From Verrucomicrobiia bacterium (lineage in GTDB: Bacteria > Verrucomicrobiota > Verrucomicrobiia > Limisphaerales > UBA11358), in contig JARLJW010000098.1 of assembly GCA_031290985.1 (NCBI GenBank), positions 1-64,000 on the forward strand: a stretch of DNA of 64,000 nt, given 5' to 3'. The position numbers and the translations under genes are program-made. The notes below the pieces were generated by a model that was not told where the DNA came from, made no database searches, and saw only the letters and a list, made by a program, of their open reading frames with translations. The number at the start of each line of letters is the position of its first letter. Within the stretch, counting starts at the first letter, position 1. This document shows positions 16,834 through 27,471 of the stretch, piece by piece.

Positions 16834-17712
16834 TTACTTTTTCAATCCCAGCGCCCATTCAATGCCGCCCAGGACATGCGCCTGGTACGCCTTGCTGATC
16901 GCCACGGAATTTCTGCGGTCTTTCAATTCCGGGTCCGCATCAATCACGTCTTCGCGATGACCCAGCGACGTGTAGAAAACCTTGCCCGCGCCGTAAGCCT
17001 TGCACCAGCTCACGGGGAAATGGCCGGTCTGCTCCTTGTGCTCCGGGTGCTTGTCCATGATGAGCAGGTCATGGACTTTGGCCGCGTCGTAATTCTTAAA
17101 CTGGTAGATCTCCTCCTGCGAAATTGTCCACGCCTCCGGCAGGGCGGCCGTGGCCGGATGCGCCTTGTCCTGGTTCAGGCAGACGACCTCGGTCTGCGGG
17201 CCGTGATGGTCAAACTCGCCGCCCAGCATCGCGATGAAATCCGGGTAGCCGTGAAACGTGTCGCTCGCCGCGTGAATGCCGATGAACGCATGGCCGGCCT
17301 TGATCCAGTCCAAAAATCCCTGTTTGTCGGGCAGGGGCAGGTCACCGGTCGTGCTGGCAAAAACCACGCCGTCGTAATTTTTCAAGTTTTCCGGCGAGAG
17401 CTTTTGCAATTCCGCCTGCAAGGCCCCGGTCCACTTTGCCTTGGCTTCTTCAAATGCCTTGGCCTCCTCCGGCGTCGCGTCCTTTTTCAGCTTCGCCGGA
17501 AAGCCGGCCGGCGCTTGTCCGGGCGGCTGCCGCACAAAGTCCACCGTGAACTCCCCGCTGTCCTTGGCGAGCTGCGCCAGCACCTTTTCCAGCGTGGGAA
17601 TTGAGGCGTGGCGGAAGCCGGTCGTCGTGGTGACCACGAGGAGCTTTTTGGGCGCGGCCTGTACGGTGACGGCCAGCAGCGCCACGGCCAGGAGGGCGAT
17701 GATTTTTTTCAT
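16834..17712 (-). CDS. ThuA-like domain protein, secreted
   Basis: 292 residues. A signal peptide (IIALLAVALLAVTVQA) is followed by a ThuA/trehalose-utilisation-like glutamine amidotransferase fold: KKLLVVTTTTGFRHASIPTL, FASTTGDLPLPDKQGFLDWI, HAFIGIHAASDTFHGYPDF, GGEFDHHGP and VSWCKAYGAGKVFYTSLGHR. Such proteins accompany carbohydrate catabolism genes in Planctomycetes and Verrucomicrobiota. It is the third gene of a minus-strand operon with the DUF1080 lipoprotein (24-base gap) and the oxidoreductase. Periplasmic; the exact reaction is unknown. Confidence 0.88.
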   Translation of the reverse strand: MKKIIALLAVALLAVTVQAAPKKLLVVTTTTGFRHASIPTLEKVLAQLAKDSGEFTVDFVRQPPGQAPAGFPAKLKKDATPEEAKAFEEAKAKWTGALQAELQKLSPENLKNYDGVVFASTTGDLPLPDKQGFLDWIKAGHAFIGIHAASDTFHGYPDFIAMLGGEFDHHGPQTEVVCLNQDKAHPATAALPEAWTISQEEIYQFKNYDAAKVHDLLIMDKHPEHKEQTGHFPVSWCKAYGAGKVFYTSLGHREDVIDADPELKDRRNSVAISKAYQAHVLGGIEWALGLKK

Positions 17713-17736
17713 TTTAATTTTTAAAGTTGAAATTTC

Positions 17737-18603
<867 letters not shown>

Positions 18604-18604
18604 T

Positions 18605-19792
18605 TTAGTGTTTGGGAAATTTGGTCCATTTGCCGTTGGACGCGGCCGACTTCACCGCGGTTTCAATAAACGCGATCCCGGTCCAGCCGTCCTCGATGTT
18701 GGCGTATTTGCTGCCGTCGCAGGAAAACTTCCCGCCGGACTTCCATTTGCGAACGTCCGCTTCGAAGCAGCGATGCAGCCGGGCGAAGGCGTCGTGGAAC
18801 GCTTCCGGATGGCCCGCCGGAATGGTCGGCTCGGCCATCAGGTCGGCCGGCAAATCTTTGGGCAGGAAGCCGTCGCCGCCCGTCACCGCGCCGCGCCAAT
18901 AGATGCGATCCGGCTGGTTGGGCAGGCAGATCGTGATGCTTTCCGGTTCCTCCTGACGCCAGCGCAGCGTCCCTTTGCTGCCGGCCACGACGATGCCGAG
19001 GTCGTTCTTGGAGCCGATGCAAATTTGCGATGCGCGGACCAGCGCCCGGCCGCCATTGCTCAATTTGCAGTAGATCGTGAAGTGGTCGTCCAACTGGCGG
19101 CCTTCCACAAACGTTTCCATCTGCGCGGAAACTTCCGTGACGTTCAGGCCGGTGACATAGCGCAATTGCATGAGCGCGTGCGTGCCGATGTCGCCACCGC
19201 AGCCGGAACCGCCCGCGCGCTTGGGATCCACTCGCCAGGTGGCCTGCTGCTGGCCGGTGGCCTCGAGCTTGGTCGCCAGCCAGCCTTGCAGATAATAGCT
19301 GTCCACCCAGCGCACGTCGCCCAGCAAGCCGCTCTGCACCACATAACGGCTGAAACGGCTCATCCAGTGGCCGAGATACGTGTGGGCCACCCCAAAGGGG
19401 ACGTTCAGTTTGTGCGCGGTTTTGACAAGTTCATTGGCTTCCTTGAGATTCAGGCAGAGCGGCTTTTCGCAAAACACCGCGATCCCCGCCTTCATGGCTT
19501 TCATCGCCGGGTCAAAATGCACAAAGTTCGGCGTGACAATCAGGATGTAATCCAGCTTTTCATTTTCCGGCAACGTCTTGTTGGCCGCGATCATGTCGTC
19601 GTACGAGCCGTAGCCCTTGATCGGGTAGGGCCAGTTGGCGGCTTCCTCCAGCGCGATCTTGGGATCCGGAAACAATGCCCCGGCCACGACGCGGCGCGTG
19701 CCGTCAAAGTGGATGGCTTTTTGATGCGGATTGACGATGAACGCGCCCTTGCCGCCGCCGACCAATCCAACGTTAAGAGGTCTGTTTGTCAT
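18605..19792 (-). CDS. Gfo/Idh/MocA family oxidoreductase
   Basis: 395 residues. An N-terminal Rossmann fold ([20 protein letters not shown], dinucleotide-binding GxGGxG-like) is followed by the family motif [20 protein letters not shown], whose EKP lysine is catalytic, and a C-terminal alpha/beta domain ([20 protein letters not shown], with the conserved D-x-x-x-H). The reaction is probably NAD(P)-dependent oxidation of a sugar or sugar derivative, possibly at C3, given the DUF1080 partner one base downstream. No signal peptide or Tat motif, so cytoplasmic. It heads the three-gene operon. Confidence 0.92.
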   Translation of the reverse strand: MTNRPLNVGLVGGGKGAFIVNPHQKAIHFDGTRRVVAGALFPDPKIALEEAANWPYPIKGYGSYDDMIAANKTLPENEKLDYILIVTPNFVHFDPAMKAMKAGIAVFCEKPLCLNLKEANELVKTAHKLNVPFGVAHTYLGHWMSRFSRYVVQSGLLGDVRWVDSYYLQGWLATKLEATGQQQATWRVDPKRAGGSGCGGDIGTHALMQLRYVTGLNVTEVSAQMETFVEGRQLDDHFTIYCKLSNGGRALVRASQICIGSKNDLGIVVAGSKGTLRWRQEEPESITICLPNQPDRIYWRGAVTGGDGFLPKDLPADLMAEPTIPAGHPEAFHDAFARLHRCFEADVRKWKSGGKFSCDGSKYANIEDGWTGIAFIETAVKSAASNGKWTKFPKH

Positions 19793-20445
19793 AAATGATG
19801 GTTTAGTTTGAACTGAGCTGTTGGTTCTTCGTTATCTTATAATCGCCACACAATCAGGTGGCCTGACTGCGTCGCCGACCGGCCGTAACAAAATTTGCGT
19901 TTTGCCATACTCAAAGAGAAAGGCAGACTGGAAAGAGCCAAGCTAGGGAAACCGCCGGCTCGAAACAAGTCGCGAGTTTGAATGCCCCGGACATTCCTCA
20001 TCGCAATTTCACCCCGACCAAGTCCGCACAACTCCCATAAACCCCGCCCGCCCTCAAGGTGAACCGGATCGCTGTGCGACCCGTGGCTGGTGAAGCCTGT
20101 CGCGCTGCCATGCTTGTTCCCTTAAAACACACCGGCAACCTGGTCCAGCCCACCCGCGTCATGGGCCGCGGTGGCAAAGCGGAGCGACGACACCGCTTTC
20201 GCCCGCACGCGGACCAATCTTCATCCCGTAACCCACCGCCCGCACCCCCTGCAAATTCCCCAGTTGTGTGCGTCAAGTTCAGCAGTTTGGTTTTCCGGTC
20301 TTGGCTCAGTTGCGGTTCAAATGAATTGTTCCGGCTAAGCCGTCAGAAAAACGTCACCCTGACCGGCAGGATCACCAGCGCCCGCAAACCGTCAACGTCC
20401 GGGCGATCTTTCATGGTCTATGCGGTGATCGGCCCGTTCCGGGCC
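19793..20445. other. 653-base region without a supported gene
   Basis: Several open frames cross this stretch on both strands, but none has a recognisable domain, ribosome binding site or consistent codon usage. A minus-strand frame at 19998-20276 with many Gly/Arg/Thr residues could be a decayed coding remnant; this is not supported further. Confidence 0.4.
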
Positions 20446-20841
20446 TCATGCATATTTTGCCGGCTTCGTGCCGGAGGTTTTTGCCCTGGCTGGGGCGGTG
20501 CCATCAATGTCCGCTTGCAACCGTTCCACTTCCCTTAACAATTTTAGGAACTTTTTGCCGAAGTCCGTCAGGTGATACTCCACGCGCGGGGGGATTTCCG
20601 GGAACTGCACGCGTTCAAAGAGGCCCGCGCGGTTGAACTGCTTCAGCCGGTCGCTCAAGACCTTCGCGCTGATGCCCTCGATATGGCGTTCCAGCGCGCC
20701 GGGCCGGTTCACGCCCTGACCCACGGCGCGCAGCACGCTGATCGTCCAACGGCAGCCCAGGACATCCTCCAGCAGCAGGTCCACCCGCCGCGAGTTCAGT
20801 TTGGGCATGATGGCGAGAAATTTTTTGTCGTTGTCAGTCAT
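20446..20841 (-). CDS. HxlR-family transcriptional regulator
   Basis: 131 residues with a winged helix of the HxlR/MarR-like type: LGCRWTISVLRAVGQGVNRP, FNELxxx-equivalent GALERHIEGISAKVLSDRLK, then FNRAGLFERVQFPEIPPRVE and YHLTDFGKKFL. The usual N-terminal redox or ligand cysteine of some members is not obvious; one Cys lies in LGCRW. It is divergent from the DsrE gene across a 143-base spacer, so it probably regulates that cluster and itself. The C-terminal ~15 residues are Lys/Ala-rich. Confidence 0.9.
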   Translation of the reverse strand: MTDNDKKFLAIMPKLNSRRVDLLLEDVLGCRWTISVLRAVGQGVNRPGALERHIEGISAKVLSDRLKQFNRAGLFERVQFPEIPPRVEYHLTDFGKKFLKLLREVERLQADIDGTAPARAKTSGTKPAKYA

Positions 20842-20984
20842 AAATTTACACCGGTTTGTGGGTACCCCACGTTTTTCTGCCCGCTATCGCGTTTCGCGAA
20901 AGTCATGCAATGTCATCCACGTCGCCAACACCCCGGTGCCGGCGCATTAAACCATAATCACAACATTAAAATAGAAAAACGAAA

Positions 20985-21356
20985 ATGAAAACTGCCATCA
21001 TCATCCTGTCCGACCCCAAAGCCGGCGAAGAAGCCCTTGGCCGCATGTTCAACGCCCTCGCGCTCGCCGACGAATGTCTGAAATCCGGCGACGAAGTCGA
21101 AGTCATCTTCAATGGCGCTGGCACGCGCTGGCCGGAGGAACTTGCGAAGGTCACGCATCCGGCGAACGGGGTCTACAACGCGGTGCGGGAAACCGTCAAA
21201 GGCGCATCCTGTGGCTGCGCTGCGGTGTTTGGCGCAAGCAAGGGTGTGGAAGCCTGCGGTGTGCCGCTGCTCAAAGACAAGGCGCTGGCTGGCACGCCCG
21301 GCATCTCCAACCTGCGACGCTATCTGGCGGAAGGCTGGTCGACGCTGATTTTTTGA
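20985..21356 (+). CDS. DsrE-family protein
   Basis: 123 residues with the DsrE-like Rossmannoid fold: MKTAIIILSDPKAGEEALGR, FNALALADECLKSGDEVEVI, FNGAGTRWPEEL, and the family's CGCAAVFGASKGVEACGVPL. The fold includes sulfur-transfer and peroxiredoxin-like proteins; its cysteines (CGC and the Cys of EACGV) are placed for sulfur chemistry, though function is unproved. First gene of a plus-strand set (PNPOx-like, DUF1348) and divergent from the HxlR regulator, which often controls such redox genes. Confidence 0.87.
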   Translation: MKTAIIILSDPKAGEEALGRMFNALALADECLKSGDEVEVIFNGAGTRWPEELAKVTHPANGVYNAVRETVKGASCGCAAVFGASKGVEACGVPLLKDKALAGTPGISNLRRYLAEGWSTLIF

Positions 21357-21415
21357 CCGGAACAATGTGGCGGGCGATGATGCCAATCGTCGCCCGCCGC
21401 CAACCACGGAATATT

Positions 21416-22012
21416 ATGGCCATCAAATTTCTCGAACTTGCCTTCACCGACTCGGTGTTGAAAGCGCAGGAGCAATACTTCGGCAATTCCCAGCGCATCG
21501 TCGATGCGCCGGAACGCGATGCGCTCACCGATGACGAGGCCCAGTTCATCCAGGCGCGCGACAGTTTTTACCTGGCGACGGTCACCGAGAAGGGCTGGCC
21601 TTACCTGCAACATCGTGGCGGCCCGCCCGGCTTTCTCCGCGTGGTCAGCCCCACGCAGCTCGCGTTTGCTGATTATAAGGGCAACCGCCAGATGCTCTCC
21701 ACCGGCAACCTCGCCGCGAACGACCGCGTCTGCCTGTTCCTCATGGACTACCCGCAGCGCACACGCCTGAAGATCCTCGGCCACGCCCGCGTCGAGGACG
21801 CGCGGATACATCCGGAACTCGTCAAGCAACTGGCCGACCCGGCCTTGCAACGCATCGTCGAACGGTTCTTTTTCATCGACGTCATTTCGTTCGATTGGAA
21901 CTGTCCCAAATACATCACCCCGCGCTATACTGCCGCCGAAGTCGAAGCGGCGATGGCGCCGCTCCGCGAACGCATCGCCGAACTCAAAGCCCAGATCAAG
22001 AAAGACAATTAA
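21416..22012 (+). CDS. Pyridoxamine 5'-phosphate oxidase-like flavoprotein
   Basis: 198 residues with a split-barrel flavin-binding fold: ARDSFYLATVTEKGWPYLQH, RGGPPGFLRVVSPTQLAFAD, GNRQMLSTGNLAANDRVCLF, MDYPQRTRLKILGHARVEDA. The pattern is of the PNPOx-like family (as in pyridoxamine oxidase-related FMN-binding proteins), not canonical PdxH. A C-terminal helix (AAMAPLRERIAELKAQIKK) is added. The ATG was chosen with GGA about 8 bases upstream; other in-frame methionines lie before it. It is followed after 3 bases by the DUF1348 gene. Confidence 0.88.
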   Translation: MAIKFLELAFTDSVLKAQEQYFGNSQRIVDAPERDALTDDEAQFIQARDSFYLATVTEKGWPYLQHRGGPPGFLRVVSPTQLAFADYKGNRQMLSTGNLAANDRVCLFLMDYPQRTRLKILGHARVEDARIHPELVKQLADPALQRIVERFFFIDVISFDWNCPKYITPRYTAAEVEAAMAPLRERIAELKAQIKKDN

Positions 22013-22015
22013 GCC

Positions 22016-22444
22016 ATGAACCCACGCCCGCCCTTGCCGCCGTTCACCGAGGAATCCGCCCGCCAGAAAGTTCAGGCCGCCGAAGATGCCTGGAATTCCC
22101 GCGATCCCGAACGCGTCGCGCTCGCCTACACCGAGGACACCGAATGGCGCAACCGCGCCGAGTTCATCCGCGGCCGCGCACAGGTCGTCGAATTTCTCCG
22201 CCGCAAATGGAACCGTGAACTCGACTACCGCCTGAAAAAGGAACTCTGGGCCTTCACCGGCAACCGCATTGCCGTGCGCTTCGAATATGAATGGCACGAT
22301 GACTCCGGCCACTGGTATCGCTCCTATGGCAACGAGAACTGGGAGTTTGATGAACTCGGCTACATGCAACGCCGCTTCGCCTGCATCAACGACCTGCCGA
22401 TAAAGGAAACCGACCGTAAATTCCGCTGGGAGCGGAAGGTCTGA
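22016..22444 (+). CDS. DUF1348 / NTF2-like protein
   Basis: 142 residues: [20 protein letters not shown] then [60 protein letters not shown] and a final [16 protein letters not shown]. This is the DUF1348 branch of the SnoaL/NTF2-like cone fold, usually ~140-160 residues. Small-molecule binding or isomerase activity is possible but unproved. It starts 3 bases after the flavoprotein gene. The DNA for its last 12 residues and stop is duplicated 225 bases downstream together with a REP pair. Confidence 0.88.
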   Translation: MNPRPPLPPFTEESARQKVQAAEDAWNSRDPERVALAYTEDTEWRNRAEFIRGRAQVVEFLRRKWNRELDYRLKKELWAFTGNRIAVRFEYEWHDDSGHWYRSYGNENWEFDELGYMQRRFACINDLPIKETDRKFRWERKV

Positions 22445-22452
22445 ATTTCAAC

Positions 22453-22573
22453 GGACGGCGGCTGTGGCGGAGCCCAGCCGCAGCGCCTGGCAATGCCGAT
22501 CGCATTCGAGAAATCTTACGCGTTCCAACGTTCGTACGCGCTGCGGCTGGTCTTTCAGACACAGCCGCCGTCC
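22453..22573. repeat. REP/BIME-like palindrome pair, copy 1
   Basis: 121 bp bounded by GGACGGCGGCTGTG and its inverse CACAGCCGCCGTCC. Each end also folds alone: GCGGCTG...CAGCCGC around GGC-GGA-GCC on the left, and GCGGCTG-GTCT-TTC-AGAC-A-CAGCCGC on the right. Two different hairpins in inverted orientation form a BIME-like unit. Confidence 0.8.
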
Positions 22574-22677
22574 ATTGGCAGCGCCGGCACGCGCCATTTT
22601 GCTCGGCTGGTGTTGGCAATATATTTCCAACAAACCGACCGTAAATTCCGCTGGGAGCGGAAGGTCTGAATTTCAAC

Positions 22678-22798
22678 GGACGGCGGCTGTGGCGGAGCCC
22701 AGCCGCAGCGCCCGGCAATGCTGAAAACATTCGAGAAAACTGACGCGTCCCAACGTTCGTACGCGCTGCGGCTGGTCTTCCAGACACAGCCGCCGTCC
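22678..22798. repeat. REP/BIME-like palindrome pair, copy 2
   Basis: Near-identical to copy 1, 225 bp further on, with the same two hairpin types. It ends 2 bases from the stop of the RAYT gene. The 46 bases before it copy the end of the DUF1348 gene and its flank. Confidence 0.8.
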
Positions 22799-22799
22799 A

Positions 22800-23495
22800 T
22801 TAAAGGCACAACCGCCCATACTTGTCCCGAAACCTGGCACTGCTCCACGCCCAATCTTTCGGGTTAGTCACGAGCCTGGCCTTCACCGGGTTATTTTCGA
22901 TGTAGCGCACGATTGTCTGTTCATGTTTGAGGTTGCGCGCGTAAGTGTCGAAATAGCCGGCGGCCCAAAATGCACCTTGTCGTTTCAATGTACGATTCGC
23001 CTTGTTGGCGGTGTGCTTTTTCCACGACTCAATGATTTCCGCCATCGGCACCAGGTCCACTTTGAAAAGAACATGGACATGGTTGGACATGATGGCCCAC
23101 GCGCGGAGATCATAACGTGCGCCATGAAATATTCTTAAGGCAGCCTCAACGATGTTGGCGATTTCAGGTGCGCGCAAATGACGTTCTCCATGTCCCTTAT
23201 CGAGGTAATTTTCCAGTTTCATCCGCCGGTCCAGAACATCTTCGATATTCCAAAGATGCGCCCATTCAGAGCGAAGCGATTCAGGAAAACTATCTATCAG
23301 GCGAAAAGTGACGAATTGAACAAGTCCGGGTTCATCGCGGTGAGGCAGGTAGCCTGACTCATTCCAACCGTTGAAGCCCAGCTTGGCGTCTGCCTGTGTT
23401 GGCGGTGAAGAATACCGGCGCTTGTTCGCGATCAATTCACGCACACCGGGGTTGTGTGGCAAGCCGGTTCGTCGTGGTCTGGCGGGCTCATTCAC
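22800..23495 (-). CDS. REP-associated tyrosine transposase (RAYT)
   Basis: 231 residues of the Y1/HUH transposase type: an early QFVTFRLIDSFPESLRSEW, then DLRAWAIMSNHVHVLFKV with the HUH (HVH) metal-binding pair, and the C-terminal RYIENNPVKARLVTNPKDWA that carries a conserved helix before the WSSAR end. Family length is usually ~150-250. It handles single-stranded REP DNA with a tyrosine nucleophile. It lies between BIME copies 2 (immediately downstream) and 3 (73 bases upstream), the expected RAYT/REP arrangement. It looks intact. Confidence 0.9.
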   Translation of the reverse strand: MNEPARPRRTGLPHNPGVRELIANKRRYSSPPTQADAKLGFNGWNESGYLPHRDEPGLVQFVTFRLIDSFPESLRSEWAHLWNIEDVLDRRMKLENYLDKGHGERHLRAPEIANIVEAALRIFHGARYDLRAWAIMSNHVHVLFKVDLVPMAEIIESWKKHTANKANRTLKRQGAFWAAGYFDTYARNLKHEQTIVRYIENNPVKARLVTNPKDWAWSSARFRDKYGRLCL

Positions 23496-23568
23496 GCCGC
23501 CATTGAATCAAGTTATAAAATCGTCACAAGCTGTTATTTAAATGCCTGCGAAAGCCAGGAATTCCAAC

Positions 23569-23687
23569 GGACGGCGGCTGTGTCTGAAAGACCAGCCGCA
23601 GCGCGTGTATTTGCTGCAATGGTTCGGGTTTTCTAAAGTCACGGGCGGGCCAGGCGCTGCGGCTGGGCTCCGCCACAGCCGCCGTCC
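23569..23687. repeat. REP/BIME-like palindrome pair, copy 3
   Basis: 119 bp with the same ends, but hairpin types swapped: the TCTGAAAGA-type hairpin is on the left and the GGCTCCGCC-type on the right. The unit is therefore inverted relative to copies 1 and 2. The inner spacer differs. Confidence 0.78.
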
Positions 23688-23732
23688 ATTGGGGTGCTGG
23701 CTTCACGGATATTCCATTGGCCAAACGGCTGA

Positions 23733-24776
<1,044 letters not shown>

Positions 24777-25002
24777 AAGGTGTGAAATTTTGTGAAGCGA
24801 TTCTGCCAGAGCCGCGCGCGAGGTCAACCCCGCCATGGCCGGGTTTTTACCGCGGGCTGAACCCGGAAAAAAACCGCAGCGCGCCGGGAATCCCAGACGG
24901 ATTATTTCGACACAACAAATTTTGCGGTGACAAAGGCAAATTACGTTCACGGTGTTTGCTTTTCATCCGGCCCAATTCGTGGGAACCTGTGGCCAGAAAT
25001 TT

Positions 25003-25971
25003 ATGGCTGCTGAACGTCCCATCATCATCTGCACCCGGGGCAGCGCGCTCGCGCTCGCGCAGGCGAATATGATCGCCGCCCAATGCCGCGCCGCTTTTCC
25101 GGGCATGACGTTTGAACTCAAGATCATCAAGACCACCGGCGACAAGCTGCAGAAGGCCTCCATGGCCAAGACCGACCCCAGCCTGCCCAAGGGTCTGTTC
25201 ACCAAGGAACTCGAAATCGCCCTGGCCAACGGCGAAGCCGACCTGGCCGTCCACAGCCTCAAAGATTTGCCCACCGAACTGCCCGCCGGCCTGATCCTCG
25301 GGGCCACGCCCAAGCGCGAGGATGTCCGCGATGTTCTGATCTACCGCGCCGCTGGCGGCAAGGCGCGCGGGTTCAAGCCGCACGCGAAGCTCGCCGATTT
25401 CCCGAACGGCGCGACCATCGCCAGCAGCAGCACGCGGCGCAAGATGTCGCTGCTCGCCGTCCGGCCGGATTTGAACATCGTCGAGATTCGCGGCAATGTT
25501 TCCACTCGGATGCAGAAGGTCGCGGACAAGCCGGAACTGGACGCGACAATTTTAGCCCTGGCTGGATTGACACGGCTGAATTTCAAGATCAACGCCGACG
25601 GCACCTTGAGCGGCGAGGCCGTTCCCGCCGGCATGTTGGCGACGGTGCTCGATTTGGAAGTGATGCTGCCGTGCGTAGGGCAGGGGGCCATCGGCATTGA
25701 GATTCGGGACAAAGACGAGCGCATCGCCAAGATCGTAGCCAAGTTGAATCATGCGGACACGTTTCACGCGGTGACGGCCGAGCGCGCGTTTCTGCGTGGC
25801 ATGGGCGGCGGCTGCCAGAGCCCCGTCGGCGCGCACGCGGTGATAGCCGGCGGCCAGATTTCACTCAAGGCCATCTCCTTTCGCGACGAAACCGTGAAGC
25901 GCGGCGAAGCCAAACGCCCGGTGACCGAGGCCGCCTTGCTCGGCGAACAGATTGCGGCGGAGTTGAAATAG
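25003..25971 (+). CDS. hemC: Porphobilinogen deaminase
   Basis: 322 residues (family ~310). It makes hydroxymethylbilane from four porphobilinogens in tetrapyrrole synthesis. Motifs: IICTRGSALALAQANMIAAQ at the start; AVHSLKDLPTELPAGL; ASSSTRRKMSLLAVRPDLNI; EIRGNVSTRMQKV; CVGQGAIGIE; and the cofactor cysteine (C271) in RGMGGGCQSPVGAHA that carries the dipyrromethane. A small insertion near residues 115-130 (RAAGGKARGFKPHAKLADFP) explains the extra length. The start is the ATG before AAERP. It stands alone; a VapBC pair follows. Confidence 0.95.
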   Translation: MAAERPIIICTRGSALALAQANMIAAQCRAAFPGMTFELKIIKTTGDKLQKASMAKTDPSLPKGLFTKELEIALANGEADLAVHSLKDLPTELPAGLILGATPKREDVRDVLIYRAAGGKARGFKPHAKLADFPNGATIASSSTRRKMSLLAVRPDLNIVEIRGNVSTRMQKVADKPELDATILALAGLTRLNFKINADGTLSGEAVPAGMLATVLDLEVMLPCVGQGAIGIEIRDKDERIAKIVAKLNHADTFHAVTAERAFLRGMGGGCQSPVGAHAVIAGGQISLKAISFRDETVKRGEAKRPVTEAALLGEQIAAELK

Positions 25972-26016
25972 CAGTTTCAAACCGGCGGAGATGCCTTTGC
26001 TTGACTTTGCGGCGGG

Positions 26017-26033
26017 TATATACTAAGTATATA
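26017..26033. promoter_or_regulatory. Palindromic operator before vapBC
   Basis: TATATACT-A-AGTATATA is a perfect 8-bp inverted repeat ending 5 bases before the antitoxin ATG. TTGACT lies at 26001. VapB-type antitoxins normally bind such palindromes to repress their own operon. No Shine-Dalgarno sequence is visible between it and the start. Confidence 0.55.
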
Positions 26034-26038
26034 TATTT

Positions 26039-26272
26039 ATGGATACGGCAAAACTCTTTAAGAACGGCCAAAGCCAGGCGGTGCGCTTGCCCAAGGAATT
26101 TCGTTTCAAGGGCCACGAGGTTTTCATCAAGAAAAGCGGGAATGCGGTGGTGCTGTTGCCGGAAAAAGATTCGTGGCAAACCTTGGTTTCCAGTCTGGAT
26201 CAGTTCTCGCCTGAGTTCATGGCGGAACGCAATCAACCGAAGTCCAACGACAAACGTGAATCATGGGATTGA
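26039..26272 (+). CDS. vapB: VapB-like antitoxin (AbrB/SpoVT fold)
   Basis: 77 residues. The first ~45 form an AbrB/MazE swapped-hairpin domain with the VapB pattern: MDTAKLFKNGQSQAVRLPKE then FRFKGHEVFIKKSGNAVVLL. The C-terminal tail (SPEFMAERNQPKSNDKRES) would wrap the toxin. It overlaps the toxin gene by 10 bases, typical of the antitoxin-first order. A palindromic operator sits at its start, so autorepression is likely. Confidence 0.92.
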   Translation: MDTAKLFKNGQSQAVRLPKEFRFKGHEVFIKKSGNAVVLLPEKDSWQTLVSSLDQFSPEFMAERNQPKSNDKRESWD

Positions 26273-26667
26273 CGCATTTGTTGGACACGAACATTTGTGT
26301 GGCCATCATCCGGCGTCGCGCACCGGGAACCTTGGCGCGTTTACAGCGCATGAAACCCGGCAGTGTTGGTGTTTCCATCATCACCGTTTCTGAACTGGAA
26401 TGCGGTGCGGCCAAAAGCTTGCAACCGCAACGCAACCGCGAAGCCTTGGAGCAGTTTCTTTTGCCTTTGGAGATTCTGGATTATGATGCCGCCGCCGCCC
26501 GGCATTACGGGGACATCCGCTCGCATCTGGAAAAAGCCGGCACGCCCATCGGTCCGCTGGATACCTTGATTGCCGCCCATGCCCGCAGCTTGAATGCCAT
26601 GTTGATCACGAACAACCTTGGCGAGTTTCGCCGGGTTCCCGGGTTGAGAGTGGAAGACTGGATTTGA
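26263..26667 (+). CDS. vapC: VapC-like PIN-domain toxin
   Basis: 134 residues of a PIN ribonuclease. Acidic residues of the metal site are D8 (HLLDTNICVAIIRRR), E44 (VSELECG) and D100 (PIGPLDTLIAAHA), with the usual TNN...EF...PGLRVEDW ending. VapC enzymes cut RNA (often tRNA or rRNA loops) when freed from VapB. It looks intact. The pair is a chromosomal toxin-antitoxin module placed between hemC and pyrH. Confidence 0.93.
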   Translation: MGLTHLLDTNICVAIIRRRAPGTLARLQRMKPGSVGVSIITVSELECGAAKSLQPQRNREALEQFLLPLEILDYDAAAARHYGDIRSHLEKAGTPIGPLDTLIAAHARSLNAMLITNNLGEFRRVPGLRVEDWI

Positions 26668-26688
26668 TCCGGCTTTGGTTTGACCTGA

Positions 26689-27462
<774 letters not shown>

Positions 27463-27471
27463 CCGGATTGC

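Noticed and set aside
16693-17604. Long plus-strand frame starting MVGVGRFELPTS
   Set aside because: Its start is the antisense of tRNA-Pro, a well-known false annotation, and the rest is antisense to the ThuA-like gene.
19998-20276. Possible decayed gene on the minus strand
   Set aside because: Composition hints at coding, but no family or start could be supported.
22800-23495. RAYT gene considered as an ordinary IS200/IS605 TnpA
   Set aside because: The flanking REP pairs, the length and the NNPVKARLV...WSSAR ending point to the REP-associated group instead.
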